This document shows positions 9,870 through 17,809 of a DNA stretch of 64,000 nt, one piece after another. The position numbers and the translations under genes were made by a program. The notes below the pieces were generated by a model. It did no database searches and was not told where the DNA came from. It was given only the letters and a program-made list of their open reading frames with translations. Origin of the DNA: Caballeronia arvi (lineage in GTDB: Bacteria; Pseudomonadota; Gammaproteobacteria; Burkholderiales; Burkholderiaceae); assembly GCF_001544695.2 (NCBI RefSeq), contig NZ_FCOM02000012.1, forward strand, positions 62,001 through 126,000, written 5' to 3'. Each line of letters starts with the position of its first letter. Within the stretch, counting starts at the first letter, position 1.

Positions 9870-10094
9870 ATGAACGTGAGCGAGCTTAAAAGAAGAGAGC
9901 TTTCGCACATTGAGGCAGTCGTCGCAGTCTTGGAAACATCAAAGAGGGCGTTTTCTGATAATTGTTTGATCAACCAGCCGAGCTACTGGAAATCACGGGT
10001 GCTTCGCATTTGCGACGCGAATGCGGAGGCAGATATATTGATAAGGGGCCGAAAACTTCTTGACCGGCTGTCGGTGATTTCGCATTCGCTCTGA
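9870..10094 (+). CDS. Small hypothetical protein
   Basis: A 74-residue protein (MNVSELKRRELSHIEAVVAV...) with no function I recognise. The segment SYWKSRVLRICDANAEADIL followed by LLDRLSVI reads as a real helical polypeptide. The frame is open upstream to about 9702, with an alternative ATG at 9726, but the upstream translation (RYRRRLRLLRVA) is not convincing, so I prefer the ATG at 9870. G+C is visibly lower than in the flanking catabolic genes. No domain or signal peptide is seen. Confidence 0.45.
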   Translation: MNVSELKRRELSHIEAVVAVLETSKRAFSDNCLINQPSYWKSRVLRICDANAEADILIRGRKLLDRLSVISHSL

Positions 10095-10757
10095 ACGAAG
10101 ATCGACCGGACTGAATTTAGAACGGCAATGACCTGCAGGGGATGAGTACCATCCCAATTTAAGCTACTTCACCCTTCGTACAGTGCCGGCCGACAAATAC
10201 CAGATCGCCTGAGGCCGGCTTCCTGGTGTCAATCGACTTGCGGATGTCGAGCGGATCGCGGCAGGTGTAGGCTCGGACGCCAGCAACGGGTTTCGGACCC
10301 GAAACGGCCGTCCCGACGGTCGCCGAATGACTATGTTGGGCGGCATCCGTCAGCGCATCCCGTCTTGACTCGAAACTAACGCGGTGCCCAGGGAATCCCG
10401 CGCATCGGCTTCCTACGTCTCACGGCTTCCATGTCGGTGGTGGACGCGGCGGCACAGCGGCCTGGGGCGGACAAGAGCGGAAATTGATATCGAACACGGC
10501 GCGACGAGAGCGCCGCTGGGAACGTTCGATGCTGGCAAGCCGCGTTTGCCGTGCGCCGGTTCTGTGCGGTGCGCTCTGGTCTCTTATCTGATGACTTGCT
10601 CGAATCGGCCGACAAGCTACGAGCGAGTAGGGTATAAGGAAACCCAGCTACAGCTTGGGCGAATGCGCTACCGCGGCATGCTGATCTAGCGTTCTGGTGA
10701 TGCGCTATCGGGCAGCAACTGGCAACCAATCGGTTTTTTACGTTATAGGAGCAGTCG
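10095..10757. other. Intergenic region without a supportable gene
   Basis: About 660 bases between the small hypothetical gene and the phasin relic. The short frames here on both strands have arginine/serine-rich, low-complexity translations typical of shadow frames in GC-rich DNA. On the minus strand near 10165-10310 one frame weakly resembles the start of an IS66-type accessory protein, but the match covers only about 15 residues and I do not call it. Confidence 0.5.
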
Positions 10758-11207
10758 ATGTTACCTTTTATTCCTCAACAAGCAGCTTTTGCCACGGTGC
10801 TGCTCTCCTCCCACAGCGTCTTCACCGTTTGGAGGCTGGGACCGCTGCGAGACCCAGCGACTTTTTTGGCTGGGAATCGACGTTTTTTGCCGAGCTCCCG
10901 GAAAAGGCTGCGGCATACAGTCGGCACTTTTTCTCGATGTCCGCGCGACCGAGGCGGACATTCTCAACGAAGCGTTCAGCCAATATGAAAAGTACGGGAT
11001 AAACGCAGAAACGCCTTGCGCAGCAGATTGCCCTTGCTGTAAGGCCGATTCGAATGCGCCCTTCACGCTTCCTCAATTGCAAATGCCAATCTCCAGATTA
11101 TGGCGAATGTGACCCAGCGTTACGCGCATGGCATCCAGCAGTTGGCCGAATTGAACCACACCTCCCGGATTCTATTCTTCGTTGCCATGGGATACCCTCT
11201 CGTTTAG
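10758..11207 (+). pseudogene. Decayed phasin-like gene (frameshifted)
   Basis: No single frame is open, but successive frames match the order of a Burkholderia phasin, the small helical protein coating polyhydroxyalkanoate granules. The ATG at 10758, after a GGAG, gives MLPFIPQQAAFA. The next frame gives ARPSDFF...PEKAAAYSRHFF, as in the phasin block around PAAEKAAAYSRH. A third gives EADILNEAFSQYEKYGINAE (phasins: AEFAKVAEAQYE). A last gives ANANLQIMANVTQRYAHGIQ, ending at a TAG at 11205-11207. At least three frame changes are needed. Family assignment is from remembered phasin patterns; a nonfunctional relic is the simplest reading. Confidence 0.45.
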
Positions 11208-11572
11208 TTTTGTAAACCAGAGAATGTCAGAAATGCAATAAGCGCAACAGGTGAAACATCTGTTCGCCTTTGCCTGAAGAGAATGCTCAGCGGAAATTCA
11301 TCACCCATTTTAGCCACGCCCAGTGTCGGAACGCTGGTGCGACGATGTCCTCGGAATGACGAGGTCCCGCCGGGCTTCTATGACGCTATCCCGATGTGCC
11401 CGCTGGCAACTGGGCCTGCGCACGACCTGGGCATTTTTGCCCATCCCCCGAAAAGTGAAAATTCCCCGTCAAACCGCTTCCGGACAAGGCTTTCCTGGCA
11501 TAGTGCGTAGCGAATTCAACCGTCCAATGACGGGATCCAGTTGTCGGGGTCCTGATTGTTGGCCGCGGGAGT
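11208..11572. other. Intergenic region, possible trace of an IS21-like end
   Basis: No credible gene. The stretch near 11283-11305 (GCGGAAATTCATCACCC) and 11448-11466 (AGTGAAAATTCCCC) loosely resembles the A/T-rich repeats at termini of IS21-type elements, and GGGCATTTTTGCCC near 11428 is a small hairpin. No transposase reading frame accompanies them, so an insertion-sequence remnant is only a suggestion. Confidence 0.2.
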
Positions 11573-14500
11573 TCAGCCGTCGACGGTGACCGTTTTGCCG
11601 CGCGAACGAGGCTTGGTTGCGGATGAAGCAGCGGGCGCTGCGGGGATCGGCTCAAATAGTGCCTCGAGGTCATCGGCTGAGAACTTGACGGCGCCGGCGG
11701 CATCCTCGGAGAGGATCGCGTCGGCGAGTGCGGCTTTTTGCTGCTGCATCACGACGATTTTCTCTTCGACGCTGCCGGCCGTGATCAGCTTATAGACGAA
11801 CACGGGCTTGTCTTGCCCCAGACGATGCGCGCGATCGGTTGCCTGATTTTCGACGGCGGGATTCCACCATGGATCGTAGTGAATTACGGTATCGGCCGTC
11901 GTCAGATTCAAGCCGACACCACCGGCTTTCAGACTGATCAAAAAAAGCGGCGCCTCACCTTGCTGAAAACGTCGGACCGGGGTCACGCGATCGGTCGTCT
12001 CGCCAGTCAGTACGACGTACTGAATTTGAGCGACATCGAGGGCGGCAGCGATGAGCTCGAGCATACCGGTGAACTGCGAGAACAGCAGGATACGTCGGCC
12101 TTCCTCGATCAGTTCGGGCAGCATATTCAGCAGCAGCTCCAGCTTGGCCGATTCTTTGATGCGAGCAGCCTGCTTGAGCTTGACGAGCCGCGGATCACAG
12201 CAGACCTGGCGCAGCTTGAGCAATGCATCGAGCACGATGATGTGACTGCGTGCGAGCCCTTTCGCGGTGACGGCCGCTCGTATCTTTTCTTGCATCGCGG
12301 CACGGACGATTTCATAGAGGTCGCGCTGCGCGCCTTCGAGTTCGACGGAGCGCACGATGGTCGTCTTGGGCGGCAACTCGGTGGCGACCTCATCCTTGCG
12401 CCGCCGCAACATGAAGGGGCGAATACGCCGCGCGAGCAGATCACGCCGGATGGTATCGCCATTCTTTTCGATTGGCGAACGCCAGCGTCTGGTGAAATCC
12501 TTATGCGTTCCGAGAAAGCCGGGCAACAGGAAATCGAACTGAGCCCATAGTTCACCGAGATGGTTTTCGAGGGGCGTGCCTGTCAGGCAAAGGCGGTGCC
12601 GCGCGCGCAGCTCGCGGATTGTCGTCGCGGCCTTGGTCGCGGCATTCTTGACGTACTGGGCTTCATCGAGGATCAGCAGGTGGTAGTCGTGTTTGACAAG
12701 GACCGATTGATCACGCCATAGCAATGCGTAGGTCGTCAGAATGAGATCGTGCCCGGTGATTTCATCGAAACGTTCATGACGCTGGGGGCCGTGCAGGTCA
12801 AGCACGCGCAGATCCGGCGTGAATCGCTGTGCTTCCACGCGCCAGTTGTGCACCAGCGTAGTCGGCACGACGATCAAGGCGGGGCGATCCAGCCGCCCGG
12901 CTTCTTTTTCGGCGAGAATGTGCGAGAGGGTCTGCACTGTCTTGCCGAGCCCCATGTCGTCGGCCAGCACGCCCGACAGATCATGTTCGCGCAGGAACTG
13001 CATCCAGCTCAGTCCCTGACGCTGATACGGGCGAAGTTCGGCCTGCAATCCGTGTGGCACGGGCACCTCGCTCACGCCGGGACCGGCCATCAGGCGCTGA
13101 GCACACTGGCGGATAGACGTGTCACCATGAAATTGCCAGCGGCCGATTCGGTCCAGCGCATCGAGCCGGGCCGCGTCCCACTCCGAGATGCGCAGCTCGC
13201 CTTCACCGATCGTGTCGAACAGATCGATCAGTACGCGCACGACAGGTTTGAGCCGGTCGGCCCGCAAGCGCAGCCGTTCGTTGCGGTCGGTCTTCAGTTC
13301 GATAGCCTCGTCGTCGGCAATCGCATCGAGTCCGCCCGAGAGCCACCGTGCATCACGTCGAAACAGATCGGCCAGCAACGGCTCCAGTCGCACGATACGG
13401 TCGTTGACCGTGATGCCCATCTCGACATCGAACCAGCCGTCACCGGCCTGATGCAGAACGCCGTCGATCGCTTCGATTTCGATCACGTTGTGGCGGAACG
13501 TGTCCGTCATGGCTACCTGCCAGCCATTCTCACGCAGCGCGGGCAGCGCAATCTTGGTGAAGGCGGGCCAGTCATCGAGGTTCTGCGGGGCTAGCATGCC
13601 ATCGGGAAACGGATGGGGGCCATGGGCCCGACTGGCTGGAACTTTTCGCAGGCCGGCTTTGTGCAGTTCCATCAGGCGGCGTTGCTCGACGTCGAGCTGT
13701 CGTTTGATCTGGATCACATCGCCGTCTGGTGTGCTTATGAGCGTGACATTGCTCTGCGCATCGAGAGCATGGCCCGCGTAGTCGAAAATGATGGTCGCAA
13801 AATCCAGCACATTCGGCGACGCCGTCGACGACCAACCGGATGCCCAGGTTGGTCGTGTATCGAGCGCTAGCTTCGGGACCGGTGTGGCGTTAATAACCCG
13901 CACGCTCGCCACGTCATGCGTGGGCGGTCGAGGCAAATCCGGCGCCACCTCTTGCAACACCGTGCCAACGAGCGCGGCTTCGTCGAGCGTGATGGGCGGC
14001 ATCGTCAAAAATTCTCCGAGCTGCGCGGCCGACCAGGGTAAATCGATCGGACCCGCTTCCCCTGATTGCGCATCCAGGTACCAGCACGGCTGGGGCGCGC
14101 TCAGCAGGAGCGTGGCGGGTGGCTCAGTTTGCAGAACGGGTCGTACACGGGTATCCGGCAGGGAATGCCATGCGATCTGTCCGCGGCGCAAGGGCCCGGT
14201 ATGCAGCGCGCACGGCTCGCCGGAGTGCATGGGGTTTGCCGTTGGCGAGACGAACGCGCGGCCGGTCGCGATGAGCTTTTCCAGAACGGCGGCGCCGGTT
14301 GTGCCTTGCAGCCCGAAGCTGCCGGTATATTCGCCGGAACGGTCCAGCCACAATCCACGCAGGACAGGTAAGTCTTCTTCGGCGACAAATTTCGGCGGTT
14401 TGACGAGTGCATTTTCGACATTCCGCCACGGATCGTCGAAGGAGCGAATCGTGCCGTCGGCGTTCACGCGGGCCTTGTAGATAAAAATTTCCGGGCCGCC

Positions 14501-14935
14501 GCGATACGAACCGGCGATCACATACGCCAGTGCGTGCGTAGCTTTGACCGTCGCGGGCTTTTTACTGCGGGCGACGGGTGCCGTGCGGGCGGCACGAAAC
14601 CCTTCCAGCCAGGTCACCAGCTCAGGCCGCACGCCCGATGCAGGTTGCTTCGGCAGGTGTTCAAGACCCGCGATCAGCAGAGCAGCCACGTGCTTGCACT
14701 CGAAGCCGACCGGGCACGTGCATTCGTTTTCGATCCACATATCCTCGTCGACGTCGTTGAACACGATCCAGGCATCATAGGGGCGCGATCGCGTGCCCTG
14801 GACCTTTCCCGTAAGCGTTGTATAGTCGTCCTCCCACTTCAGCTCCGAGACGGCGTGCACATAGTCGCAAGCTTTCGTCACTGTATGGGAGCCTAACCAA
14901 TCCGTGATCTGTTTGCGGGTGTAGGAGACGGGCAT
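11573..14935 (-). CDS. SWIM zinc-finger SNF2/Swi2 DEAD-box helicase
   Basis: A 1120-residue SNF2-family ATPase. An N-terminal SWIM zinc finger has C72, C74, C80 and H82 in CTCPVGFECKH. A long middle region (about 100-620) resembles the bacterial SNF2-associated domain. The helicase core holds Walker A MGLGKT (about 660), the DEAQ box LLILDEAQYVKN (about 757), TGTPLENHLGELW, the helicase C domain with LFSQFTGMLELI, and motif VI TDRAHRLGQDKP (about 1035). Such proteins translocate on duplex DNA; bacterial members are linked to transcription recycling or genome defence, but this role is inferred. The ATG at 14935 is preferred over the TTG at 14941. It is the longest intact gene here. Confidence 0.93.
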   Translation of the reverse strand: MPVSYTRKQITDWLGSHTVTKACDYVHAVSELKWEDDYTTLTGKVQGTRSRPYDAWIVFNDVDEDMWIENECTCPVGFECKHVAALLIAGLEHLPKQPASGVRPELVTWLEGFRAARTAPVARSKKPATVKATHALAYVIAGSYRGGPEIFIYKARVNADGTIRSFDDPWRNVENALVKPPKFVAEEDLPVLRGLWLDRSGEYTGSFGLQGTTGAAVLEKLIATGRAFVSPTANPMHSGEPCALHTGPLRRGQIAWHSLPDTRVRPVLQTEPPATLLLSAPQPCWYLDAQSGEAGPIDLPWSAAQLGEFLTMPPITLDEAALVGTVLQEVAPDLPRPPTHDVASVRVINATPVPKLALDTRPTWASGWSSTASPNVLDFATIIFDYAGHALDAQSNVTLISTPDGDVIQIKRQLDVEQRRLMELHKAGLRKVPASRAHGPHPFPDGMLAPQNLDDWPAFTKIALPALRENGWQVAMTDTFRHNVIEIEAIDGVLHQAGDGWFDVEMGITVNDRIVRLEPLLADLFRRDARWLSGGLDAIADDEAIELKTDRNERLRLRADRLKPVVRVLIDLFDTIGEGELRISEWDAARLDALDRIGRWQFHGDTSIRQCAQRLMAGPGVSEVPVPHGLQAELRPYQRQGLSWMQFLREHDLSGVLADDMGLGKTVQTLSHILAEKEAGRLDRPALIVVPTTLVHNWRVEAQRFTPDLRVLDLHGPQRHERFDEITGHDLILTTYALLWRDQSVLVKHDYHLLILDEAQYVKNAATKAATTIRELRARHRLCLTGTPLENHLGELWAQFDFLLPGFLGTHKDFTRRWRSPIEKNGDTIRRDLLARRIRPFMLRRRKDEVATELPPKTTIVRSVELEGAQRDLYEIVRAAMQEKIRAAVTAKGLARSHIIVLDALLKLRQVCCDPRLVKLKQAARIKESAKLELLLNMLPELIEEGRRILLFSQFTGMLELIAAALDVAQIQYVVLTGETTDRVTPVRRFQQGEAPLFLISLKAGGVGLNLTTADTVIHYDPWWNPAVENQATDRAHRLGQDKPVFVYKLITAGSVEEKIVVMQQQKAALADAILSEDAAGAVKFSADDLEALFEPIPAAPAASSATKPRSRGKTVTVDG

Positions 14936-15381
14936 GGACAAAGGATTCAGATTGACAACGCGCCAGGGATTTTACGCGGACCGGCGCAATCCAGACATAC
15001 AACGGGGGCGGCACCGACGAGCGCTGTCGGTTGCCGATTTCGAATCTATTCGAAGCTGCAGCGACAGGGGAAAGGTCACCTCGCGACGATCGGTGGCGGC
15101 TCCGTCCAAGCTAATCACCTTCGCGGCGTCTCTTGCCTCGCACGCAGCCAACCAACGCTTTTATCTATCTATTGATAGATTAATAGCTTAAAAACATGGT
15201 CTGGGGATCTGGCACGCAGGATGGTTTCACGGGAAACGCTCAGCTCGATACTGAAAATGAGTTCCGAGTCCGGCTGCGCTCGGCCGCACTAGACGAAACC
15301 AAGCGCTGTAGAGACGCGCGAGGAGAGCTTATCAGACCGCCAGCTTTGGCAAATTTTGGCAAGCCTGTTATGCTCGCACCC
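14936..15381. other. Intergenic region between helicase and parDE
   Basis: No convincing gene in 446 bases. It must hold the helicase promoter (minus strand) and the parDE promoter (plus strand). An A/T-rich patch with a small inverted repeat lies at 15163-15180. The frame open from 15196 into parD does not read as part of the antitoxin. Confidence 0.5.
15163..15180. repeat. Short inverted repeat in A/T-rich patch
   Basis: ATCTATC TATT GATAGAT: 7-base arms perfectly complementary with a 4-base spacer, in a locally A/T-rich stretch about 200 bases before parD. It could be an operator or a recombination scar; function unknown. Confidence 0.5.
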
Positions 15382-15618
15382 ATGACGACCATGAACATTT
15401 CCTTGCCGGAGACGCTGAAAAGCTTCGTTGATGAGCAAGTCAACGAACGGGGCTATGGCACCAGCAGCGAATATGTCCGGGAACTCATCCGCCGCGATCA
15501 GCAGCGGCAGCAACTGCGCGCGCTGCTGCTGGAGGGTGCGGCATCGGGTCCGACGACGCCGGTTGACGGAAGCTATTTCGAGTCGCTGCGCGCGCGCGTG
15601 CGTAATGCGCGTAAATGA
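15382..15618 (+). CDS. parD: Type II antitoxin, ParD/CopG family
   Basis: A 78-residue antitoxin. The N-terminal ribbon-helix-helix (MTTMNISLPETLKSFVDEQV, then GYGTSSEYVRELIRRD) binds DNA and autorepresses; the C-terminal tail from about residue 45 wraps the toxin. ATGs at 15382 and 15391 are both plausible. The upstream in-frame extension does not resemble the family. Its stop overlaps the ParE start (ATGA at 15615-15618), the classical antitoxin-toxin coupling. Confidence 0.92.
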   Translation: MTTMNISLPETLKSFVDEQVNERGYGTSSEYVRELIRRDQQRQQLRALLLEGAASGPTTPVDGSYFESLRARVRNARK

Positions 15619-15944
15619 GGTCGAAGCCGGTTATCCCTACGTATCGGGCGCGGCAGGACGTCGAAAGCGAGATTGACTATTACCTTCTCGAAGAAGGATC
15701 TGAGCGTGCCGCGCTGGGATTTATCGCTGCTGTCGAAGACGCCTACCTGCGGCTCGGCAGAAATCCGTCAGTGGGATCTCCCCGCTATGCCTACGAGCTC
15801 GATCTGCCCGGACTTCGCTCGTGGCCACTCAAGCGCTACCCTCATCTTGTTTTTTATGTGGATCGCGACGATCACGTCGAAATCTGGCGCGTGATTAACG
15901 GTGCACGGGACCTTCCCGCGTGGCTGCTCAACGAAGAAGGGTAG
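15615..15944 (+). CDS. parE: Type II toxin, ParE/RelE superfamily
   Basis: A 109-residue ParE-like toxin. It has the family pattern ARQDVESEIDYYLLEEGSERAA (helical hairpin), GSPRYAYELDLPGLRSWPL, then the beta strands YPHLVFYVDRDDHVEIWRVINGARDL. ParE toxins poison DNA gyrase; related RelE proteins cleave mRNA, and the sequence favours ParE. It overlaps parD by four bases. It is convergent with the SOS-type gene at 15994-16281, ending about 50 bases from it. Confidence 0.92.
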   Translation: MRSKPVIPTYRARQDVESEIDYYLLEEGSERAALGFIAAVEDAYLRLGRNPSVGSPRYAYELDLPGLRSWPLKRYPHLVFYVDRDDHVEIWRVINGARDLPAWLLNEEG

Positions 15945-15993
15945 TCGCGCCATCAGATCAACCTGTGTTCTGATGCCTCCTACCGCCCAGCAG

Positions 15994-16281
15994 CTACCAC
16001 GTCGAAGTAGCAACCCGTCTCGCCGCTGTTGTTCGCACTGCGAGGATGCTCCGCATGGTCGCCAATGAATGTTCGGCGATCGGACTCGAGATTTGCCGCC
16101 GCGGCACGGCGAAGTCCGGTATTTGAACACCCAAGCGTCGGCAAACCGCCGACAGATACGGCTTGCCCGATCCTGTGCATCGTTGGACGGCGAGGGCGAT
16201 CTCCGCATCGCCCACGTGTCTGCGAAGCCAGTCGAGCGTCCGCCGATCCTTCTCGTTGCAGATCCTGACCAGGTGCTCCAT
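15994..16281 (-). CDS. Hypothetical 95-residue protein, predicted LexA/SOS-controlled
   Basis: A protein I cannot assign to a family. It starts MEHLVRICNEKDRRTLDWLR, continues with a probable helical DNA-binding-like segment (HVGDAEIALAVQRCTGSGKP, YLSAVCRRLGVQIPDF) and ends with a basic, Ser/Arg/Thr-rich tail. There is no signal peptide or membrane segment. The start is well supported by GGAGGCGACG immediately before the ATG. The key point is its control region: two perfect CTGT-N8-ACAG boxes lie 13 and 31 bases upstream of the start, so expression should be induced by DNA damage. It is alone in its transcription unit. Confidence 0.65.
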   Translation of the reverse strand: MEHLVRICNEKDRRTLDWLRRHVGDAEIALAVQRCTGSGKPYLSAVCRRLGVQIPDFAVPRRQISSPIAEHSLATMRSILAVRTTAARRVATSTW

Positions 16282-16294
16282 CGTCGCCTCCGTG

Positions 16295-16310
16295 CTGTAT
16301 ATAAATACAG
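16295..16310. promoter_or_regulatory. LexA box 1 (SOS box)
   Basis: CTGTATATAAATACAG, an exact CTGT-N8-ACAG palindromic SOS operator with the A/T-rich core typical of tightly bound LexA sites. It ends 13 bases before the ATG of the minus-strand gene at 16281, so bound LexA would cover the promoter and ribosome-binding region. Confidence 0.85.
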
Positions 16311-16312
16311 TG

Positions 16313-16328
16313 CTGTTAATTTATACAG
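16313..16328. promoter_or_regulatory. LexA box 2 (SOS box), in tandem
   Basis: CTGTTAATTTATACAG, a second exact CTGT-N8-ACAG box separated from the first by two bases. Paired overlapping or adjacent LexA boxes are known from colicin-type promoters, where they give tight repression and late induction. The same pair could also reach a plus-strand promoter, but no credible plus-strand gene follows directly. Confidence 0.82.
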
Positions 16329-16440
16329 GTTTTCATCGGGTGGCAAGCACTGTTAATCCCATGGTGGGCGCGCAGAAAAAGGCGGGCATCGAACGGGGGT
16401 CAGCCCATAGAACTCGCACCCGGCAAAACGCGGACCAGCG

Positions 16441-16770
16441 TCAAGCCTCGTCACTCGGGTCAAGCATCTCCAGCCGGAACTGCCATCCTTCGAACGGGCT
16501 AAAGGCCCGCTTCATCTTCTGGATCGGCTGACCCAACGGGGCGAACGGCTCCGAATCTGCGCTACCAAGGATCTGAAAGCGGTAGCCTGCGGCTTCGTCA
16601 TCGCCAACCAACTCGAGTGCCTCCAGGGAAAGCTGATCGCCAAGTAGCAAGCTGCGGAAGTGAAATTCGTGACGAGTACTCGAATAGCGAGTGAGCGCCG
16701 GTGAGAACGCGGACCGACGGCGGCGATATTCGGAGGCGACTGGTAATATTGGGCGACAGATTTCAGGCAC
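16441..16770 (-). pseudogene. Hypothetical protein, probably an N-terminally truncated fragment
   Basis: Only the last 75 residues read as a protein (HEFHFRSLLLGDQLSLEALE, then GYRFQILGSADSEPFAPLGQ and a Phe/Trp-rich end). The first 30 residues (RRRRSAFSPALTRYSSTR) look like noise and the start would be a GTG. The C-terminal part resembles conserved hypothetical proteins with a xEFHFR...GYxFQIxGD pattern that I remember from Burkholderia, but I cannot name the domain. A gene remnant is the likeliest reading. It is divergent from the ProQ-type gene. Confidence 0.4.
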
Positions 16771-16775
16771 GCACG

Positions 16776-17270
16776 ATGGGATTCGAACAGCTCGCTGCGC
16801 TCAAAGCGCAGCTGAACCAAGGCGCCAACCGCAAAAAGGTTTCTTCACGCTCGACGTCATCGCCAGTGGACGTCACACGGGAAATCAAGCAGCCACCGAA
16901 GCCTCCGCGAACGTCTGCTGACGCAGCCGCGCGCGCAGTCACCACGCTGCAACGGCATTTCCCGCACGCCTTTCCGCACAGTCCCGCGCCAAAGGTTCCT
17001 CTCAAGGTTGGGATTCTCAAGGATGTGCTTGCGCGAGCGGCGTCGCTTGGGCTGAGCGAGCGAGACGCTCGTAACGGCGTCAAGCTCTGGTGTCGTGGCC
17101 AACGCTATTGGACCTGTCTCGTCGAAGGCAATGTGCGCGTGGATCTTACCGGCGCAATCACTGGCGTTGTCTCCGCTGTCGAGGCAGAGTATGGCAAAAA
17201 TCAGGAGGAGACTCGGGTCGCGCGCAGGCGGGACCAGATTGCGAAAAATCGGCATGGTCGAGCTGACTGA
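16776..17270 (+). CDS. ProQ/FinO-family RNA chaperone
   Basis: A 164-residue protein starting MGFEQLAALKAQLNQG. Residues about 1-55 form a charged linker. A ProQ/FinO RNA-binding domain follows from about 60 to 145: TLQRHFPHAFP, VPLKVGILKDV, LSERDARNGVKLWCRGQRYW and the hydrophobic turn into VDLTG. The last 20 residues are basic. ProQ/FinO proteins bind structured small RNAs and 3' hairpins; FinO controls plasmid conjugation, others act globally. Its location in a toxin-antitoxin cluster suggests a mobile or plasmid-derived copy. An in-frame upstream extension to 16701 exists, but MGFEQLAALK is the typical start. Confidence 0.85.
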   Translation: MGFEQLAALKAQLNQGANRKKVSSRSTSSPVDVTREIKQPPKPPRTSADAAARAVTTLQRHFPHAFPHSPAPKVPLKVGILKDVLARAASLGLSERDARNGVKLWCRGQRYWTCLVEGNVRVDLTGAITGVVSAVEAEYGKNQEETRVARRRDQIAKNRHGRAD

Positions 17271-17292
17271 CGAAACACGCTTCAACGATCTT

Positions 17293-17303
17293 ATTTGACA
17301 TAA
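17293..17303 (-). other. 11-base motif copy A (TTATGTCAAAT, minus strand)
   Basis: TTATGTCAAAT on the minus strand, between the ProQ-type gene and the Xre/RES pair. The same 11-mer is at 19412-19422 and 20900-20910 on the plus strand, each time between cargo genes. It differs by one base from TTATGTTAAAT, the XerD-binding arm of bacterial dif sites. No good XerC arm is visible at the expected 6-base spacing. Confidence 0.4.
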
Positions 17304-17437
17304 CTGTTTCTATCAACTTTTCGTGAAGCAGCTAACTAATCGAATTCCAATGCCGGAACCAGTTCTTGGAGCACCATGAGCACTATGCTTGAACTGTGCG
17401 TATAATGTGCGTCACGGATCGTCGCCGGAGCCAAGAG

Positions 17438-17809
17438 ATGAACGCTGACACCTTTGCCGACGTGTTGGAGTCTGCCCGAGAAGCGGGAACGTCCCGGCTT
17501 TCAGCGGTCAATCTCGCCAACGTGCTCGGTCTGCAGCAGCAAGATTTGGCCACCATTGCCGGCGTGCACCGAAATACGCTGCGCACGCACCCAGAGTCGC
17601 CGAGACTGCAGGCAGCCCTGCGTGACTTGATGCGCGTGGTGTCGGCGGCGGTCGCGATCCAGCCGGACCTCGAACGTGCGCTGTTCCTCATCAAGAACCA
17701 CCCGCTTCCGGTGTTTCGCCATAAGACGATTCTCCAGTTGGTTCAGGAAGGCCGGACCGAGGATGCGATCGACTACTTGGAGTCTATCAGCGCAGGTTTC
17801 GTTGGATGA
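17438..17809 (+). CDS. Xre/MbcA/ParS-family antitoxin (DUF2384)
   Basis: A 123-residue antitoxin of RES-type modules. An N-terminal helical DNA-binding region (LSAVNLANVLGLQQQDLATI, AGVHRNTLR) is followed by the DUF2384/MbcA C-terminal domain (NHPLPVFRHKTILQLVQEGR, then AIDYLESISAGFVG), which plugs the toxin active site. A TATAAT at 17401-17406 lies in GTGCGTATAATGTGCGT and may be both the -10 box and part of an autorepression operator. The ATG at 17438 is chosen over 17396 because CCAAGAG precedes it and the upstream residues are not family-like. It overlaps the toxin by four bases. Confidence 0.9.
   Translation: MNADTFADVLESAREAGTSRLSAVNLANVLGLQQQDLATIAGVHRNTLRTHPESPRLQAALRDLMRVVSAAVAIQPDLERALFLIKNHPLPVFRHKTILQLVQEGRTEDAIDYLESISAGFVG

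Noticed and set aside
10164..10346. Minus-strand stretch resembling the start of an IS66-type protein (RDPLDIRKSID)
   Set aside because: Similarity covers about 15 residues only; no transposase, terminal repeats or target duplication were found.
11283..11475. IS21-family element end
   Set aside because: Only short A/T-rich blocks resemble such ends; no istA or istB remnant is visible, so it is noted only as a weak possibility.
12749..13594. Long plus-strand frame (281 codons) inside the helicase gene
   Set aside because: It is antisense to the conserved SNF2 gene and its translation shows no domain; long antisense frames are expected in GC-rich codon usage.
17395..17411. GTGCGTATAATGTGCGT as a complete dif/Xer site
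   Set aside because: It matches the XerC arm at 9 of 11 positions, but the other half has no XerD-arm similarity; it is better explained as a -10 box and antitoxin operator.
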